Below, piece by piece: positions 41,042 to 50,152 of a stretch of DNA of 64,000 nt (the stretch's first letter is position 1; each line of letters opens with the position of its first letter). The stretch is from an uncultured Lachnospiraceae bacterium (lineage in GTDB: Bacteria; Bacillota; Clostridia; Lachnospirales; Lachnospiraceae). Both the position numbers and the translations under genes were made by a program. The stretch is from assembly GCA_910587935.1 (NCBI GenBank), contig CAJUNP010000014.1:1-64000 (forward strand), in the 5' to 3' direction. A model generated the notes under the pieces. It saw nothing but the letters and a program-made list of their open reading frames with translations. It searched no databases and was not told the origin of the DNA.

Positions 41042-42217
41042 GTGAAACGATTTGGGTTCAGGTATATCCGTGTTCTGCTGTGCATTGTACTTACAACCTT
41101 GATTCTGGCCGGAGATATTCTGCCGGTGAAAGCCGGGGTAGAGATCTCGGCGCCTTCCGCTATTCTGATCGAGGCGTCTACGGGGGAAGTGATTTATGAA
41201 TTAAATTCTACGGAACGCAGGAGTCCCGCCAGTATTACAAAGATTATGACGTTACTGCTGATCTTTGAAAAGCTGGACGAGGGAAAAATTAAACTTGGAG
41301 ATTTGGTCGTAACAAGCGCATATGCGAAGTCCATGGGAGGCTCTCAGGTCTTTTTGGAGGAAGGAGAGACTCAGACGCTGGAGACTATGATTAAATGTAT
41401 TGTGGTGGCTTCCGGGAATGACGCCAGTGTAGCGGTGGCGGAATATATTGCAGGAACGGAACAGGATTTCGTTGTAATGATGAATGAAAAAGCGGCTAAG
41501 CTTGGCATGAACGATACACATTTTGAGGATTGCAGCGGACTTACGGATTCGGATAACCACTATACTTCCGCAAAGGATATTGCGATTATGTCAAGGGAAC
41601 TGACGACGAAATATCCGGCAATTTTTGATTATACGAAGATCTGGATGGAAGATATTACGCATACTACTGCAAAAGGGAGCAGCACGTTTACTCTGTCCAG
41701 TACCAATAAGCTGTTGAAACAGTACGAATGGACGACCGGCCTGAAAACGGGTTCTACAAGCAAAGCAAAATATTGTCTGTCCGCAACGGCAAGCAGAGAC
41801 GGAATCGATTTGATTGCCGTGGTGATGGCGGCGCCTGATTATAAGGCGCGTTTTAAGGATGCGGTGACGCTTCTGAATTATGGTTACAGCGTCAGCCATA
41901 TGTATGTGGATGAGAACCGTGACGTTTTGCCGCCGGTTGGGGTGAAAGGCGGAATCGGAGAACAGGCGGAAGTTGCTTATGAAGGCGCATTCCGTTATCT
42001 GGATATTCAGGGAAGGGACTTGTCCGCCGTGGAAAAAATCATCAGCCTGCCGGAGTGCGTGGAAGCGCCCGTAAAATGCGGAGACGCTGCAGGAGAAGCG
42101 ATATATAAGCTGGCGGGTGAAAAAATCGGAAGCGTTCCGATATTATTTAAAGAAGATATAGGGAAAGCGGGATATAAAGATTATCTGAAGAAAACATTTT
42201 TTGAAATTCTCTTGTAG
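41042..42217 (+). CDS. D-alanyl-D-alanine carboxypeptidase (serine type, DacF-like)
   Basis: The 391-residue protein has a signal peptide (about 1-31, ending near VKAG) and the S11 peptidase motifs SITK (SxxK, active serine), SGN (SxN) and KTG. It trims the terminal D-Ala from peptidoglycan stem peptides outside the membrane. The C-terminal domain (about 275-391) is beta-rich, and a final hydrophobic helix may anchor it. The start is GTG at 41042 with GTGAGGG upstream. TATAAT at 41004-41009 may be its -10, without a good -35. A second, divergent paralogue is at 44696-45982. Confidence 0.93.
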   Translation: MKRFGFRYIRVLLCIVLTTLILAGDILPVKAGVEISAPSAILIEASTGEVIYELNSTERRSPASITKIMTLLLIFEKLDEGKIKLGDLVVTSAYAKSMGGSQVFLEEGETQTLETMIKCIVVASGNDASVAVAEYIAGTEQDFVVMMNEKAAKLGMNDTHFEDCSGLTDSDNHYTSAKDIAIMSRELTTKYPAIFDYTKIWMEDITHTTAKGSSTFTLSSTNKLLKQYEWTTGLKTGSTSKAKYCLSATASRDGIDLIAVVMAAPDYKARFKDAVTLLNYGYSVSHMYVDENRDVLPPVGVKGGIGEQAEVAYEGAFRYLDIQGRDLSAVEKIISLPECVEAPVKCGDAAGEAIYKLAGEKIGSVPILFKEDIGKAGYKDYLKKTFFEILL

Positions 42218-42287
42218 GAAACGTTCTGTTTCCCATACGGAATGTGGCGGAGAGATAAAGAAACGGCGTTAATGTAGAGGAAAAAAG

Positions 42288-43142
42288 ATGAAATATTTAT
42301 TGGCGGCAGTTCTGCTACTGGCATTATTTTTTATTGTAATTATGGTTTATGACGTAAACCGTTTTGTGATACCGCGTTATCAAATTACGTCGGCTAAGCT
42401 GAAGAAACCTTATCGTTTTGTGGTGTTGTCGGATCTGCATAACAAACAGTTCGGAAAAGATAACGAAAAGTTGGTTGCAGCCATAAAAAGGCAGTGTCCC
42501 GACGGGGTTTTTATAGCGGGAGATTTGATTACGGCGAAACCCGGACAGAAGACCGGATCTGCAATCCGGCTGCTTCGGAAAATTGCGGAAACATATCCGG
42601 TTTTTTACGGGCAGGGTAATCATGAATACCGTTTGGAGCTGTATCCCGATGTGTATGCGGATATGTATGACTCGTTCCGAAAGGGACTTGAAAGCTGTCA
42701 TGTAGAGCCTATGAAGAACTGCCATGCGGGACTGCCTGAATACGGAATTACCGTATACGGAGTAGAAATTGAGCGCAGATTTTACCAGAGACTGAAAACA
42801 ATGCCTATGGAAAAAGAGTATCTGAAAAGTCTTCTGGGAGATCCGGACCGGTCGCGCTTTAATATTTTAATCGCGCATAATCCGGAATATTTCAAAGAAT
42901 ATGAAGAATGGGGGGCGGATCTTGTTCTGTCCGGACATGTGCACGGCGGCGTTATGCGTCTTCCGTTTTTGGGAGGCGTGATTTCACCGTCGCTGCGTTT
43001 GTTTCCGCAATATGACGGCGGGTTTTTTGAAGGGAAAAGCGGACGAATGCTTTTAAGCAGAGGGCTGGGAACCCATACTCTGCCCATCCGGATTTTTAAT
43101 CCCGGGGAACTCCTTGTAGTGGAATTGATTCCGGAGAAGTAA
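42288..43142 (+). CDS. Membrane-anchored metallophosphoesterase
   Basis: The 284-residue protein has an N-terminal membrane segment (about 3-20) and calcineurin-like motifs in order: SDLHN, GDLIT, GNHE, AHNPEYF and SGHVHGG. Such enzymes hydrolyse phosphoesters, including lipid-like substrates (the YkuE/LpxH-like group); the substrate is unknown. It lies 70 bases after the carboxypeptidase gene and is probably cotranscribed. Confidence 0.92.
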   Translation: MKYLLAAVLLLALFFIVIMVYDVNRFVIPRYQITSAKLKKPYRFVVLSDLHNKQFGKDNEKLVAAIKRQCPDGVFIAGDLITAKPGQKTGSAIRLLRKIAETYPVFYGQGNHEYRLELYPDVYADMYDSFRKGLESCHVEPMKNCHAGLPEYGITVYGVEIERRFYQRLKTMPMEKEYLKSLLGDPDRSRFNILIAHNPEYFKEYEEWGADLVLSGHVHGGVMRLPFLGGVISPSLRLFPQYDGGFFEGKSGRMLLSRGLGTHTLPIRIFNPGELLVVELIPEK

Positions 43143-43177
43143 CGACACAAGATGTAGTATATGAACTTATGTTCTGG

Positions 43178-43206
43178 TTGAAAATATAGTGTTTTTCCTG
43201 TAAAAT
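43178..43206 (+). promoter_or_regulatory. Promoter of scpA-scpB
   Basis: TTGAAA (43178-43183) and TAAAAT (43201-43206) are 17 bases apart, giving a leader of about 50 bases. Confidence 0.72.
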
Positions 43207-43262
43207 AAATACGGCTTTTTGAATAACATAGAACCGGAACTTAATTGTAAAGAGGTATGACT

Positions 43263-44012
43263 ATGTCTTTGTCGGTAAAACTGGAAGTGTTTGAGGGACC
43301 TTTGGATCTGCTCCTTCACCTGATCGATAAAAATAAAATTGATATCTATGATATTCCAATTACGGAAATAACGGAACAGTATCTGGATTATATCCGCCGG
43401 ATGGAAAGAACGGATATGAATATTATGAGCGAATTTTTAGTGATGGCGGCGACGCTTTTGGATATCAAGTGCAAAATGCTTCTTCCCAAAGAGATTAATG
43501 AAGAGGGCGAGGAAGAAGACCCGAGAGCGGAGCTTGTTCAAAAGCTTCTGGAATATAAAATGTATAAATATATGTCTTATGAACTGCGCGACAGGCAGGT
43601 GGACGCGGAAAAAAATTATTTCAGGGAGCAGATGCTTCCGGGAGAAGTAGCAGCGTACAGACAGCCGGTGGATTATGAGGAATTGATTGGGGACATGAAC
43701 CTGCACAGGCTTCATGAAATTTTTAAGTCGATGGTCAGGCGCCAGGTGGATAAGATCGATCCGATCCGGAGCAAATACGGAAACATTCAAAAGGACGAGA
43801 TTGATCTGGACGCTAAAACGGTGTACATAGAGGATTATGTGAGAACACACAGAACGTTCAGCTTCCGCCGTTTGTTGGAAAAGCAGAGCAGCAAAATGGA
43901 GATTATTGTCACATTTCTTGTTATTCTTGAAATGATGAAAACCGGAAAAATCTGTATTGTTCAGGAAGATATTTTTGCGGATATTTTAATTACTTCCAAT
44001 GAAGCCGCATAA
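43263..44012 (+). CDS. scpA: Segregation and condensation protein A
   Basis: The 249-residue kleisin has the ScpA start VFEGPLDLLLHLIDKNKIDIYD (quoted in part), a central acidic helical region and a C-terminal winged helix (about 180-249). ScpA bridges the two SMC heads and binds ScpB in chromosome condensation. The ATG at 43263 is preferred because AGAGG lies seven bases upstream, whereas the ATG at 43257 is almost adjacent to it. scpB follows within 38 bases. Confidence 0.95.
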   Translation: MSLSVKLEVFEGPLDLLLHLIDKNKIDIYDIPITEITEQYLDYIRRMERTDMNIMSEFLVMAATLLDIKCKMLLPKEINEEGEEEDPRAELVQKLLEYKMYKYMSYELRDRQVDAEKNYFREQMLPGEVAAYRQPVDYEELIGDMNLHRLHEIFKSMVRRQVDKIDPIRSKYGNIQKDEIDLDAKTVYIEDYVRTHRTFSFRRLLEKQSSKMEIIVTFLVILEMMKTGKICIVQEDIFADILITSNEAA

Positions 44013-44049
44013 GGAGCAGAACGCAGGAAGAGGGGAATGAGGTAAAAAT

Positions 44050-44619
44050 ATGGAAAGACAAAAAGCCGAGGCGGTCATTGAGGCAATTCTGTTTACCATG
44101 GGCGATTCCGTGGAAATCGGCAGGCTTGCGGATGTCATCGAAGAGGATAAAAAAACAACCAGGGAAATTCTTGCGGATATGAAAACGCGTTATGAACGGG
44201 AAGACCGCGGCATATCGATTATGGAACTGGAGGATAGTGTGCAGCTTTGCACGAAAGCAGAACTGTATGAGTATTTAATCAAAATTGCAAAGGCTCCCAG
44301 AAAGTTTGTTCTTACGGATACGGTCCTGGAAACCTTATCGATTGTGGCTTACAAACAGCCGGTTACGAGAGTGGAAATTGAGAGAATCAGAGGAGTAAGC
44401 TGTGATCATGCGATTAATAAGCTTTTGGAATATAATCTGATTATGGAGCTTGGGCGGCTGGATGCGCCGGGAAGGCCGCTGCTGTTCGGAACGACGGAGC
44501 AGTTTTTAAGAAGTTTCGGAGTGAAGTCTTTGGAAGAGCTTCCGGAGATGAATCCGGTACAGATCGAAGAATTTAAGCAGCAGGCGGAGCAGGAAGCGCA
44601 GCTGCAGCTGAACATTTGA
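44050..44619 (+). CDS. scpB: Segregation and condensation protein B
   Basis: The 189-residue protein shows two winged-helix domains typical of ScpB: EAILFTMGDSVEIGRLA at the N-terminus and LSIVAYKQPVTRVEIERIRGV in the second domain. It dimerises and binds ScpA in the SMC-ScpAB complex. GAGGGGAATGAGG precedes the start. A strong terminator follows at 44649-44681. Confidence 0.95.
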   Translation: MERQKAEAVIEAILFTMGDSVEIGRLADVIEEDKKTTREILADMKTRYEREDRGISIMELEDSVQLCTKAELYEYLIKIAKAPRKFVLTDTVLETLSIVAYKQPVTRVEIERIRGVSCDHAINKLLEYNLIMELGRLDAPGRPLLFGTTEQFLRSFGVKSLEELPEMNPVQIEEFKQQAEQEAQLQLNI

Positions 44620-44648
44620 AAGAAGAGTTTGAATCATGAAAGGTGCTT

Positions 44649-44681
44649 TTCCCTCATATATATATGTGAGGGAATTTTTTT
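44649..44681 (+). terminator. Intrinsic terminator after scpB
   Basis: A ten-base stem (44649-44658 with 44665-44674) runs into seven T residues. The next gene starts only 15 bases later. Confidence 0.88.
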
Positions 44682-44695
44682 GAGGGAAGAGCGCC

Positions 44696-45982
44696 GTGAA
44701 AAAAATACGAATATTTTTAAGACCCCAGATTTTTAAGCTATTATGTATGTGTTTTTCTTTGGCTATATTGATCGCTTTGTGCATGATGCCGGGCAGAATG
44801 GCGGAAGAGACAGGCGGCGGCACGGTTTATACCGTATCCCAGGGGGAAGCGCGAAAAGAGGATGTGTCGTTACAATTGTACGCACAGGCGGCGGTGCTGA
44901 TGGATGCGGATTCCGGCAGGGTTCTGTATTCAAAAAACGGAGATGAAACGCTTCCCATGGCAAGCACAACGAAAATATTAACGTGTATTCTGGCATTGGA
45001 AAGGGGTAATCCGGAGGATGAGGTTACAGTGTCCGCCTATGCGTCCACAATGCCGAAGGTAAAGTTGTATGTACAGGAGGGAGAGCGTTACAGGCTGCAG
45101 GATTTGCTGTATTCATTGATGCTGGAGTCCCATAATGATTCGGCGGTGGCGATTGCGGAACATATCGGCGGCAGTGTGGAAGGTTTTGCGCAGATGATGA
45201 ATGAAAAGGCGCTGGAAATCGGCTGTGAAAGTTCTTTTTTCCTGACGCCCAACGGACTGGATGCCCAACTGAGCGAAAACGGAGCGTTCCATTCCACGAC
45301 GGCTTCGGATCTGGCCAGGATTATGGCGTATTGTGTAAACGAATCGGAAAAGAAAGAGGAGTTCTTACAGATTACGCAGACCCAGGACTATGCGTTTACA
45401 AACAGTGAAGGACGCAGCTTTTCCTGCCATAATCATAATGCGCTTTTGACTATGATGGAAGGCTGCATTTCAGGGAAAACAGGTTTTACGAATAAAGCGG
45501 GGTATTGTTATGTGGGGGCGGTGAAGCGGGATGAGAGAACTTTTACCGTGGCGCTTTTAGCCTGTGGATGGCCGAATAACAAATCTTATAAATGGGCCGA
45601 CTGCCGGACTCTTTTCGGGTATGGATTTGAAAAATACCAGTACCGCGACGTATATGAAAAGCAGGAGTTTGAAAAAATTCCGGTGACGGAGGGAATTCCC
45701 ATGGAAAACGATCCTTTTCATGAAGCGTTTGTAGAGATCAGTCAGGGAGGCAGGGAAGAGGAACTTCGTTTTTTACTGAAGGATACGGATCAGGTGGAAA
45801 TCCGGTGTTTCGTTCCGGAACGCCTGGAAGCGCCTGTCACAATGGGAACTGAAATAGGAAGCGTGGTCTATACCGTAAACGGTGAAGTCATGAAAACGTA
45901 TCCTGTAATTACGATCGGAGAAGTCGCCAGACAGGACCAGGCATGGTTTACAAAATATATTATAGAAAAATTTCTTTTATGA
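44696..45982 (+). CDS. D-alanyl-D-alanine carboxypeptidase (second paralogue)
   Basis: The 428-residue S11-family protein has a long N-terminal hydrophobic segment (about 12-33), the motifs STTK (active serine), SHN (SxN) and KTG, and a beta-rich C-terminal domain. It has the same activity class as the protein at 41042-42217 but differs clearly in sequence. The start is GTG at 44696 with GAGGGAAGA upstream. It sits directly after the scpB terminator, so the promoter would have to lie within scpB, or transcription partly reads through. Confidence 0.92.
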   Translation: MKKIRIFLRPQIFKLLCMCFSLAILIALCMMPGRMAEETGGGTVYTVSQGEARKEDVSLQLYAQAAVLMDADSGRVLYSKNGDETLPMASTTKILTCILALERGNPEDEVTVSAYASTMPKVKLYVQEGERYRLQDLLYSLMLESHNDSAVAIAEHIGGSVEGFAQMMNEKALEIGCESSFFLTPNGLDAQLSENGAFHSTTASDLARIMAYCVNESEKKEEFLQITQTQDYAFTNSEGRSFSCHNHNALLTMMEGCISGKTGFTNKAGYCYVGAVKRDERTFTVALLACGWPNNKSYKWADCRTLFGYGFEKYQYRDVYEKQEFEKIPVTEGIPMENDPFHEAFVEISQGGREEELRFLLKDTDQVEIRCFVPERLEAPVTMGTEIGSVVYTVNGEVMKTYPVITIGEVARQDQAWFTKYIIEKFLL

Positions 45983-46006
45983 AATATGTTGTGTTTTTGA
46001 CTATAA

Positions 46007-46042
46007 AAAACGTGAAAATGTACTGTATTTTCGCGTTTTTTT
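46007..46042 (+). terminator. Intrinsic terminator after the second carboxypeptidase gene
   Basis: The 13-base stem 46007-46019/46027-46039 (one G-T pair) is followed by T residues to 46042. Confidence 0.82.
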
Positions 46043-46101
46043 CAATGCGTCAAAAAAGTGAAAAGAAAATAGAATTTTTACTAGGCGATTTGAATTCTTT
46101 A

Positions 46102-46110
46102 TGCTATACT
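46102..46110 (+). promoter_or_regulatory. Extended -10 promoter of the carboxyltransferase operon
   Basis: TGC-TATACT fits an extended -10 element, but no good -35 lies at the right distance. A TTGACA at 46148-46153 lacks a matching -10. The 100-base leader has a G-rich patch at 46161-46170. Confidence 0.45.
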
Positions 46111-46218
46111 AATAAAGTATGCAAATTATGGAGATAGACTGCCCTTTTTGACATACTGCAAAGGGGCGGGTCTCATAAAATTGTTATCATTATTTAATAT
46201 AAATGGAGGGCTGAATTA

Positions 46219-47649
46219 ATGAGTACTACTTCACAAGCGAGTCAAAGAATTAACGCTTTACTCGATGAAAACAGTTTCGTTGAAATCGGTGCGCTTGTTA
46301 CGGCAAGAGCGACGGATTTTAATCTGAAACAGACAGAAACTCCTTCTGACGGTGTAATCACCGGTTACGGAGTAATCGGCGGCAGTCTTGTGTATGTGTA
46401 TAGCCAGGATGCGTCCGTATTGGGCGGTTCCGTAGGCGAAATGCATGCGAAGAAGATTGCAAACCTTTATGATCTGGCCATGAAGACAGGCGCGCCTGTA
46501 ATCGGCTTGATCGATTCTGCCGGACTTAGATTACAGGAATCAACGGACGCTCTGAATGCATTTGGAGAGATTTACTTAAAGCAGGTGAACGCTTCCGGTG
46601 TAATTCCGCAGATTACAGCTATATTTGGAAGCTGCGGCGGCGGACTTGCCCTGATTCCCACTCTGACTGATTTTACTTTTATGGAAGAGAAAAATGCGAA
46701 GCTTTTCGTGAATGCACCCAATGCGTTGGACGGAAACGTAGTGACCAAATGTGATTCAGCAAGCGCGCAGTTCCAAAGCGCACAGAGCGGCATTGTGGAT
46801 GCAGTGGCAGATGAGGCAGGGGTTCTGGCAGGAATCCGCCAGCTTGTTTCCATGCTTCCTTCCAACAACGAGGAAGATAATTCCTATGCGGAGTGTACGG
46901 ACGATTTAAACCGTGCGTGTGCCGAACTGGCTAACTGCGCAGGGGATACGTCGATTGCTCTTTCCGCTATTTCAGATAATCATGTATTTTTTGAAGTAAA
47001 GGGCAGCTATGCGAAAGACATGGTTACCGGTTTTGTGAAACTCAACGGAGTAACCGTCGGCGCCGTGGCAAACCGTACGGAGGTATACGACGAGAACGGA
47101 GAAGTTACGGACAGATTCGACGCGGTATTATCTTGTAACGGATGTTATAAAGCAGCTGATTTTGTGAATTTCTGCGACGCTTTCGGTATTCCCGTTTTAT
47201 CCCTGACCAATGTAAAAGGATATGAGGCTACCATAGGCAGCGAAAAGGGAATTGCAACGGCGGTTGCGAAGCTTACATATGCGTTTGCCAATGCAACGGT
47301 TCCCAAAGTCAATGTAATTATCGGCAAAGCTTACGGCAGCGCTTATGTTGCCATGAATTCCAAGGCAATCGGAGCCGATATTACCATGGCGTGGCCCGAG
47401 GCTGAAATCGGAGCTATGGACGCAGCGCTGGCAGCTAAGATTATGTATGAAGGCCAGGGCGCCGATGTGATCAATGAAAAAGCGGAAGAGTATGCGAAAC
47501 TGCAGAATCATGTGGTAAGCGCCGCTAAGAGAGGATATGTGGACCAGATCGTGGAACCGGCAGACACCAGAAAGTACATTATAGGCGCTTTTGAGATGCT
47601 GTTCACAAAGAGCGAAGACCGTCCCGCAAAAAAACACGGAACAGTATAA
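46219..47649 (+). CDS. Acyl-CoA carboxyltransferase subunit (methylmalonyl-CoA decarboxylase alpha / 12S-like)
   Basis: The 476-residue protein is built of two crotonase-like halves, as in the carboxyltransferase subunits of acyl-CoA carboxylases and decarboxylases. An oxyanion-type glycine stretch GSCGGGLALIP marks the N-half, and GKAYGSAYVAMNSK with AWPEAEIGAMD the C-half. It would transfer CO2 between an acyl-CoA and biotin. It opens an operon with OadG-like, biotin carrier, sodium-pump beta and 5S-like genes, so a decarboxylase or transcarboxylase role is more likely than acetyl-CoA carboxylation. The exact acyl-CoA (methylmalonyl, malonyl or other) cannot be read from the sequence. The N-terminal half is slightly shorter than in Veillonella MmdA as I recall it. 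GGAGGGC precedes the ATG. Confidence 0.85.
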   Translation: MSTTSQASQRINALLDENSFVEIGALVTARATDFNLKQTETPSDGVITGYGVIGGSLVYVYSQDASVLGGSVGEMHAKKIANLYDLAMKTGAPVIGLIDSAGLRLQESTDALNAFGEIYLKQVNASGVIPQITAIFGSCGGGLALIPTLTDFTFMEEKNAKLFVNAPNALDGNVVTKCDSASAQFQSAQSGIVDAVADEAGVLAGIRQLVSMLPSNNEEDNSYAECTDDLNRACAELANCAGDTSIALSAISDNHVFFEVKGSYAKDMVTGFVKLNGVTVGAVANRTEVYDENGEVTDRFDAVLSCNGCYKAADFVNFCDAFGIPVLSLTNVKGYEATIGSEKGIATAVAKLTYAFANATVPKVNVIIGKAYGSAYVAMNSKAIGADITMAWPEAEIGAMDAALAAKIMYEGQGADVINEKAEEYAKLQNHVVSAAKRGYVDQIVEPADTRKYIIGAFEMLFTKSEDRPAKKHGTV

Positions 47650-47667
47650 GAAAGGGTGATACTTAAT

Positions 47668-48495
47668 ATGAAAAAAATTTGTGCAATGTTATGTATGATT
47701 ACCTGTATCTTCGGTCTGACGGCTTGTGGAAATGACGGAGAAGTGAGCGAATCGACGAAAGTCAATCAAAGAGCGGCTGAGGTACTGGCAACCAATGTGC
47801 TTGCACCCATGTACAGCCAGTTTATGGTTGAAGGAGAGGCAGACGCATTTATAGAAGAATATACGGCCGATGAGGCTGCATATGTTATGGAAGCGGGCCT
47901 GTCGTCGGTAGCCATGCAGATTGGTCTGGAAAAGATCAGCTTTAACGGCGCCGGTGTGCTTGGTTCCGTTTCATCTTTCGGTTCCGGATACGATACAATT
48001 GGAGCGATTGTAGAGTACGGACAGGCTTCAAGCGTTGTGAAGGATGATGAAATTGTTGTTACCGTACCGGTAAAAGGTGAGAAAAAAAGCGGTTCGGTGG
48101 AAGTTATATTTACGAATGACCTGTTTCTGAAGGTGCAGGCATGTTCTCTGAATGCAGAAATGTCCACAGGGGAAATGATGCAGAAAGCGGCGCTGAATAC
48201 GCTGCTTGGTATGGGAACCGTATTCTGCGTACTGGTGCTGATAATGGCGATCATTTACCTGTTTGGAATCATCCCCAAACTGCAGAAGAAAGCAGCTGAT
48301 AAAGCCGCTAAGAAAGCGGCAGGAGACGGTCAGAGCAAAGCGCCTGTGGCAGCGCCGGTTGAGACTGTACAGGAAGAGCTTACGGACGACTTTGAATTGG
48401 TAGCCGTAATTGCAGCGGCAATCGCCGCAAGCGAGAAAGCGGCAGGTACGGACGGTTTCGTTGTACGATCCATCCGCAGAGCGAACAGACGTTAA
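47668..48495 (+). CDS. OadG-like sodium-pump decarboxylase gamma subunit with extra lipoprotein-like domain
   Basis: The 275-residue protein begins with a lipoprotein-like signal (core about 5-18, lipobox LTAC) and an extracytoplasmic domain of about 150 residues. A membrane helix (about 180-205) and an Ala/Lys/Pro-rich cytoplasmic tail typical of OadG gamma subunits follow. Gamma subunits hold the complex together and bind the biotin carrier. Ordinary OadG is under 100 residues, so the outer domain is an addition seen in Clostridia. AAAGGGTG upstream sets the ATG at 47668. It lies 18 bases after the carboxyltransferase gene. Confidence 0.8.
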   Translation: MKKICAMLCMITCIFGLTACGNDGEVSESTKVNQRAAEVLATNVLAPMYSQFMVEGEADAFIEEYTADEAAYVMEAGLSSVAMQIGLEKISFNGAGVLGSVSSFGSGYDTIGAIVEYGQASSVVKDDEIVVTVPVKGEKKSGSVEVIFTNDLFLKVQACSLNAEMSTGEMMQKAALNTLLGMGTVFCVLVLIMAIIYLFGIIPKLQKKAADKAAKKAAGDGQSKAPVAAPVETVQEELTDDFELVAVIAAAIAASEKAAGTDGFVVRSIRRANRR

Positions 48496-48515
48496 TAAAA
48501 ATGGAGGAAATAAAA

Positions 48516-48893
48516 ATGAAAAATTATACCATTACCGTAAATGGCAACGTATATGATGTTGTAGTAGAAGAAGGCGCATCAACAGGCGCGCCTGCAGTAG
48601 CGGCTCCCGCAGCTCCCAGGAAAGCTCCCGCGGCAGCGCCCGCTTCCGCAGCGGCTCCCAGGGCAGCCGGCGCAGCAGGAAGCGTTAAGGTAGAAGCAGG
48701 CGCGGCAGGCAAGATCTTTAAGATCGAGGCAAATGTAGGACAGGCAGTTAAGAAAGGCGATGCAGTCGTAATTCTGGAAGCAATGAAAATGGAGATCCCG
48801 GTTGTTGCTCCTCAGGATGGTACGGTAGCTAGTATCAATGTAGCGGTTGGAGACGCTGTTGAAGCGGGCGCGCTGCTTGCAACATTGAACTAA
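48516..48893 (+). CDS. Biotin carboxyl carrier protein
   Basis: The 125-residue carrier has an N-terminal strand region (1-22), an Ala/Pro-rich flexible linker (about 23-55) and a biotinyl domain with K91 in EAMKME as the biotin attachment site. It shuttles CO2 between the carboxyltransferase subunits and the membrane decarboxylase. The form matches the 1.3S/MmdC type. GGAGGA at 48503-48508 sets the ATG at 48516. Confidence 0.95.
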   Translation: MKNYTITVNGNVYDVVVEEGASTGAPAVAAPAAPRKAPAAAPASAAAPRAAGAAGSVKVEAGAAGKIFKIEANVGQAVKKGDAVVILEAMKMEIPVVAPQDGTVASINVAVGDAVEAGALLATLN

Positions 48894-48905
48894 TTATTAC
48901 CATGG

Positions 48906-48925
48906 GATCGGACAATTGTCCGATC
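48906..48925 (+). repeat. Perfect 20-base palindrome between biotin carrier and beta-subunit genes
   Basis: Bases 48906-48925 form a perfect palindrome, with CATG-type flanks extending it. No T run follows, so it is unlikely to stop transcription; it may shape mRNA processing or stability, or be a protein-binding site. Confidence 0.65.
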
Positions 48926-48953
48926 ATGGGAGAAAACAACAGGAGGTCAGAAA

Positions 48954-50105
48954 ATGGATTATATTTTTACAACACTGGACAACTTAATTCATCAGACAGC
49001 CTTCTTTAACCTGACGGTTGGTAACTTTGCGATGATTCTGGTTGCCTGTGTGTTCCTTTATCTTGCTATCGCAAAAGGGTTTGAGCCATTGCTTTTGACT
49101 CCGATAGCATTCGGTATGCTGCTTGTTAATATTTATCCGGACATTATGCTTCATGCGGAAGATGCGTCAAATGGCGTAGGCGGTTTACTGTATTATTTCT
49201 ATATCCTGGATGAGTATGCAATCCTGCCTTCCCTGATTTTCATGGGCGTAGGCGCGATGACGGACTTCGGTCCCCTGATTGCCAATCCAAAGAGCTTTTT
49301 ACTCGGCGCCGCCGCACAGTTCGGTATTTTTGCCGCTTATTTCGGCGCTATGTTTCTGGGATTCAATGATAAAGCGGCCGCGGCTATTTCCATTATCGGC
49401 GGCGCAGACGGTCCTACTTCCATTTTCCTTGCCGGAAAATTGGGACAGACCGGTTTGTTAGGCCCTATCGCCGTGGCGGCATATTCCTATATGTCACTGG
49501 TTCCCATTATTCAGCCGCCTATTATGAAGCTGCTTACAACCGAAAAAGAAAGAAAGATCAAAATGGAACAGCTTCGTCCCGTAACCAAGCTGGAGAAGAT
49601 TCTGTTCCCCATCGTTGTTACGATTGTTGTATGTCTGATTCTTCCGACTACGGCGCCCCTTGTAGGTATGCTGATGTTAGGTAACCTGTTCCGTGAGTCA
49701 GGCGTAGTAAGACAGCTTACGGATACGGCGTCCAATGCATTGATGTACATTGTAGTTATCCTGCTTGGTACATCCGTAGGCGCAACCACCAGCGCAGAAG
49801 CCTTCCTGAACTGGGATACGATTAAGATCGTTATACTGGGTCTTGTTGCGTTTGCATTCGGAACGGCGGCAGGCGTTCTGTTCGGTAAACTGATGTGCGT
49901 TGCCACAAAGGGCAAGGTGAACCCGTTAATCGGTTCCGCAGGCGTATCCGCGGTGCCTATGGCGGCTAGGGTGTCACAGAAAGTCGGTGCGGAAGCGGAT
50001 CCTACCAATTTCCTGTTGATGCATGCAATGGGACCGAACGTAGCGGGCGTTATCGGTACTGCCGTGGCAGCCGGTACATTTATGGCAATCTTTGGAGTAT
50101 TTTAA
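48954..50105 (+). CDS. Sodium-pumping decarboxylase beta subunit
   Basis: The 383-residue membrane protein has about ten hydrophobic segments and the OadB/MmdB/GcdB signatures GGADGPTSIF, VGATTSAEAFLNW and GSAGVSAVPMAARV. The beta subunit decarboxylates carboxybiotin and exports sodium ions. Which acid drives it depends on the partner carboxyltransferase; two candidates flank it in the operon. AGGAGG upstream marks the start. It links this operon to a sodium gradient. Confidence 0.95.
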   Translation: MDYIFTTLDNLIHQTAFFNLTVGNFAMILVACVFLYLAIAKGFEPLLLTPIAFGMLLVNIYPDIMLHAEDASNGVGGLLYYFYILDEYAILPSLIFMGVGAMTDFGPLIANPKSFLLGAAAQFGIFAAYFGAMFLGFNDKAAAAISIIGGADGPTSIFLAGKLGQTGLLGPIAVAAYSYMSLVPIIQPPIMKLLTTEKERKIKMEQLRPVTKLEKILFPIVVTIVVCLILPTTAPLVGMLMLGNLFRESGVVRQLTDTASNALMYIVVILLGTSVGATTSAEAFLNWDTIKIVILGLVAFAFGTAAGVLFGKLMCVATKGKVNPLIGSAGVSAVPMAARVSQKVGAEADPTNFLLMHAMGPNVAGVIGTAVAAGTFMAIFGVF

Positions 50106-50152
50106 GTAAGGGCGAAAACGCCTGATTTGAAAATAATAGGAGGAAAAAGGAA

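Noticed and set aside
45943..46137. Plus-strand 64-codon frame after the second carboxypeptidase gene
   Set aside because: It crosses an intrinsic terminator (46007-46042) and the extended -10 promoter, has no ribosome binding site and an unlikely composition.
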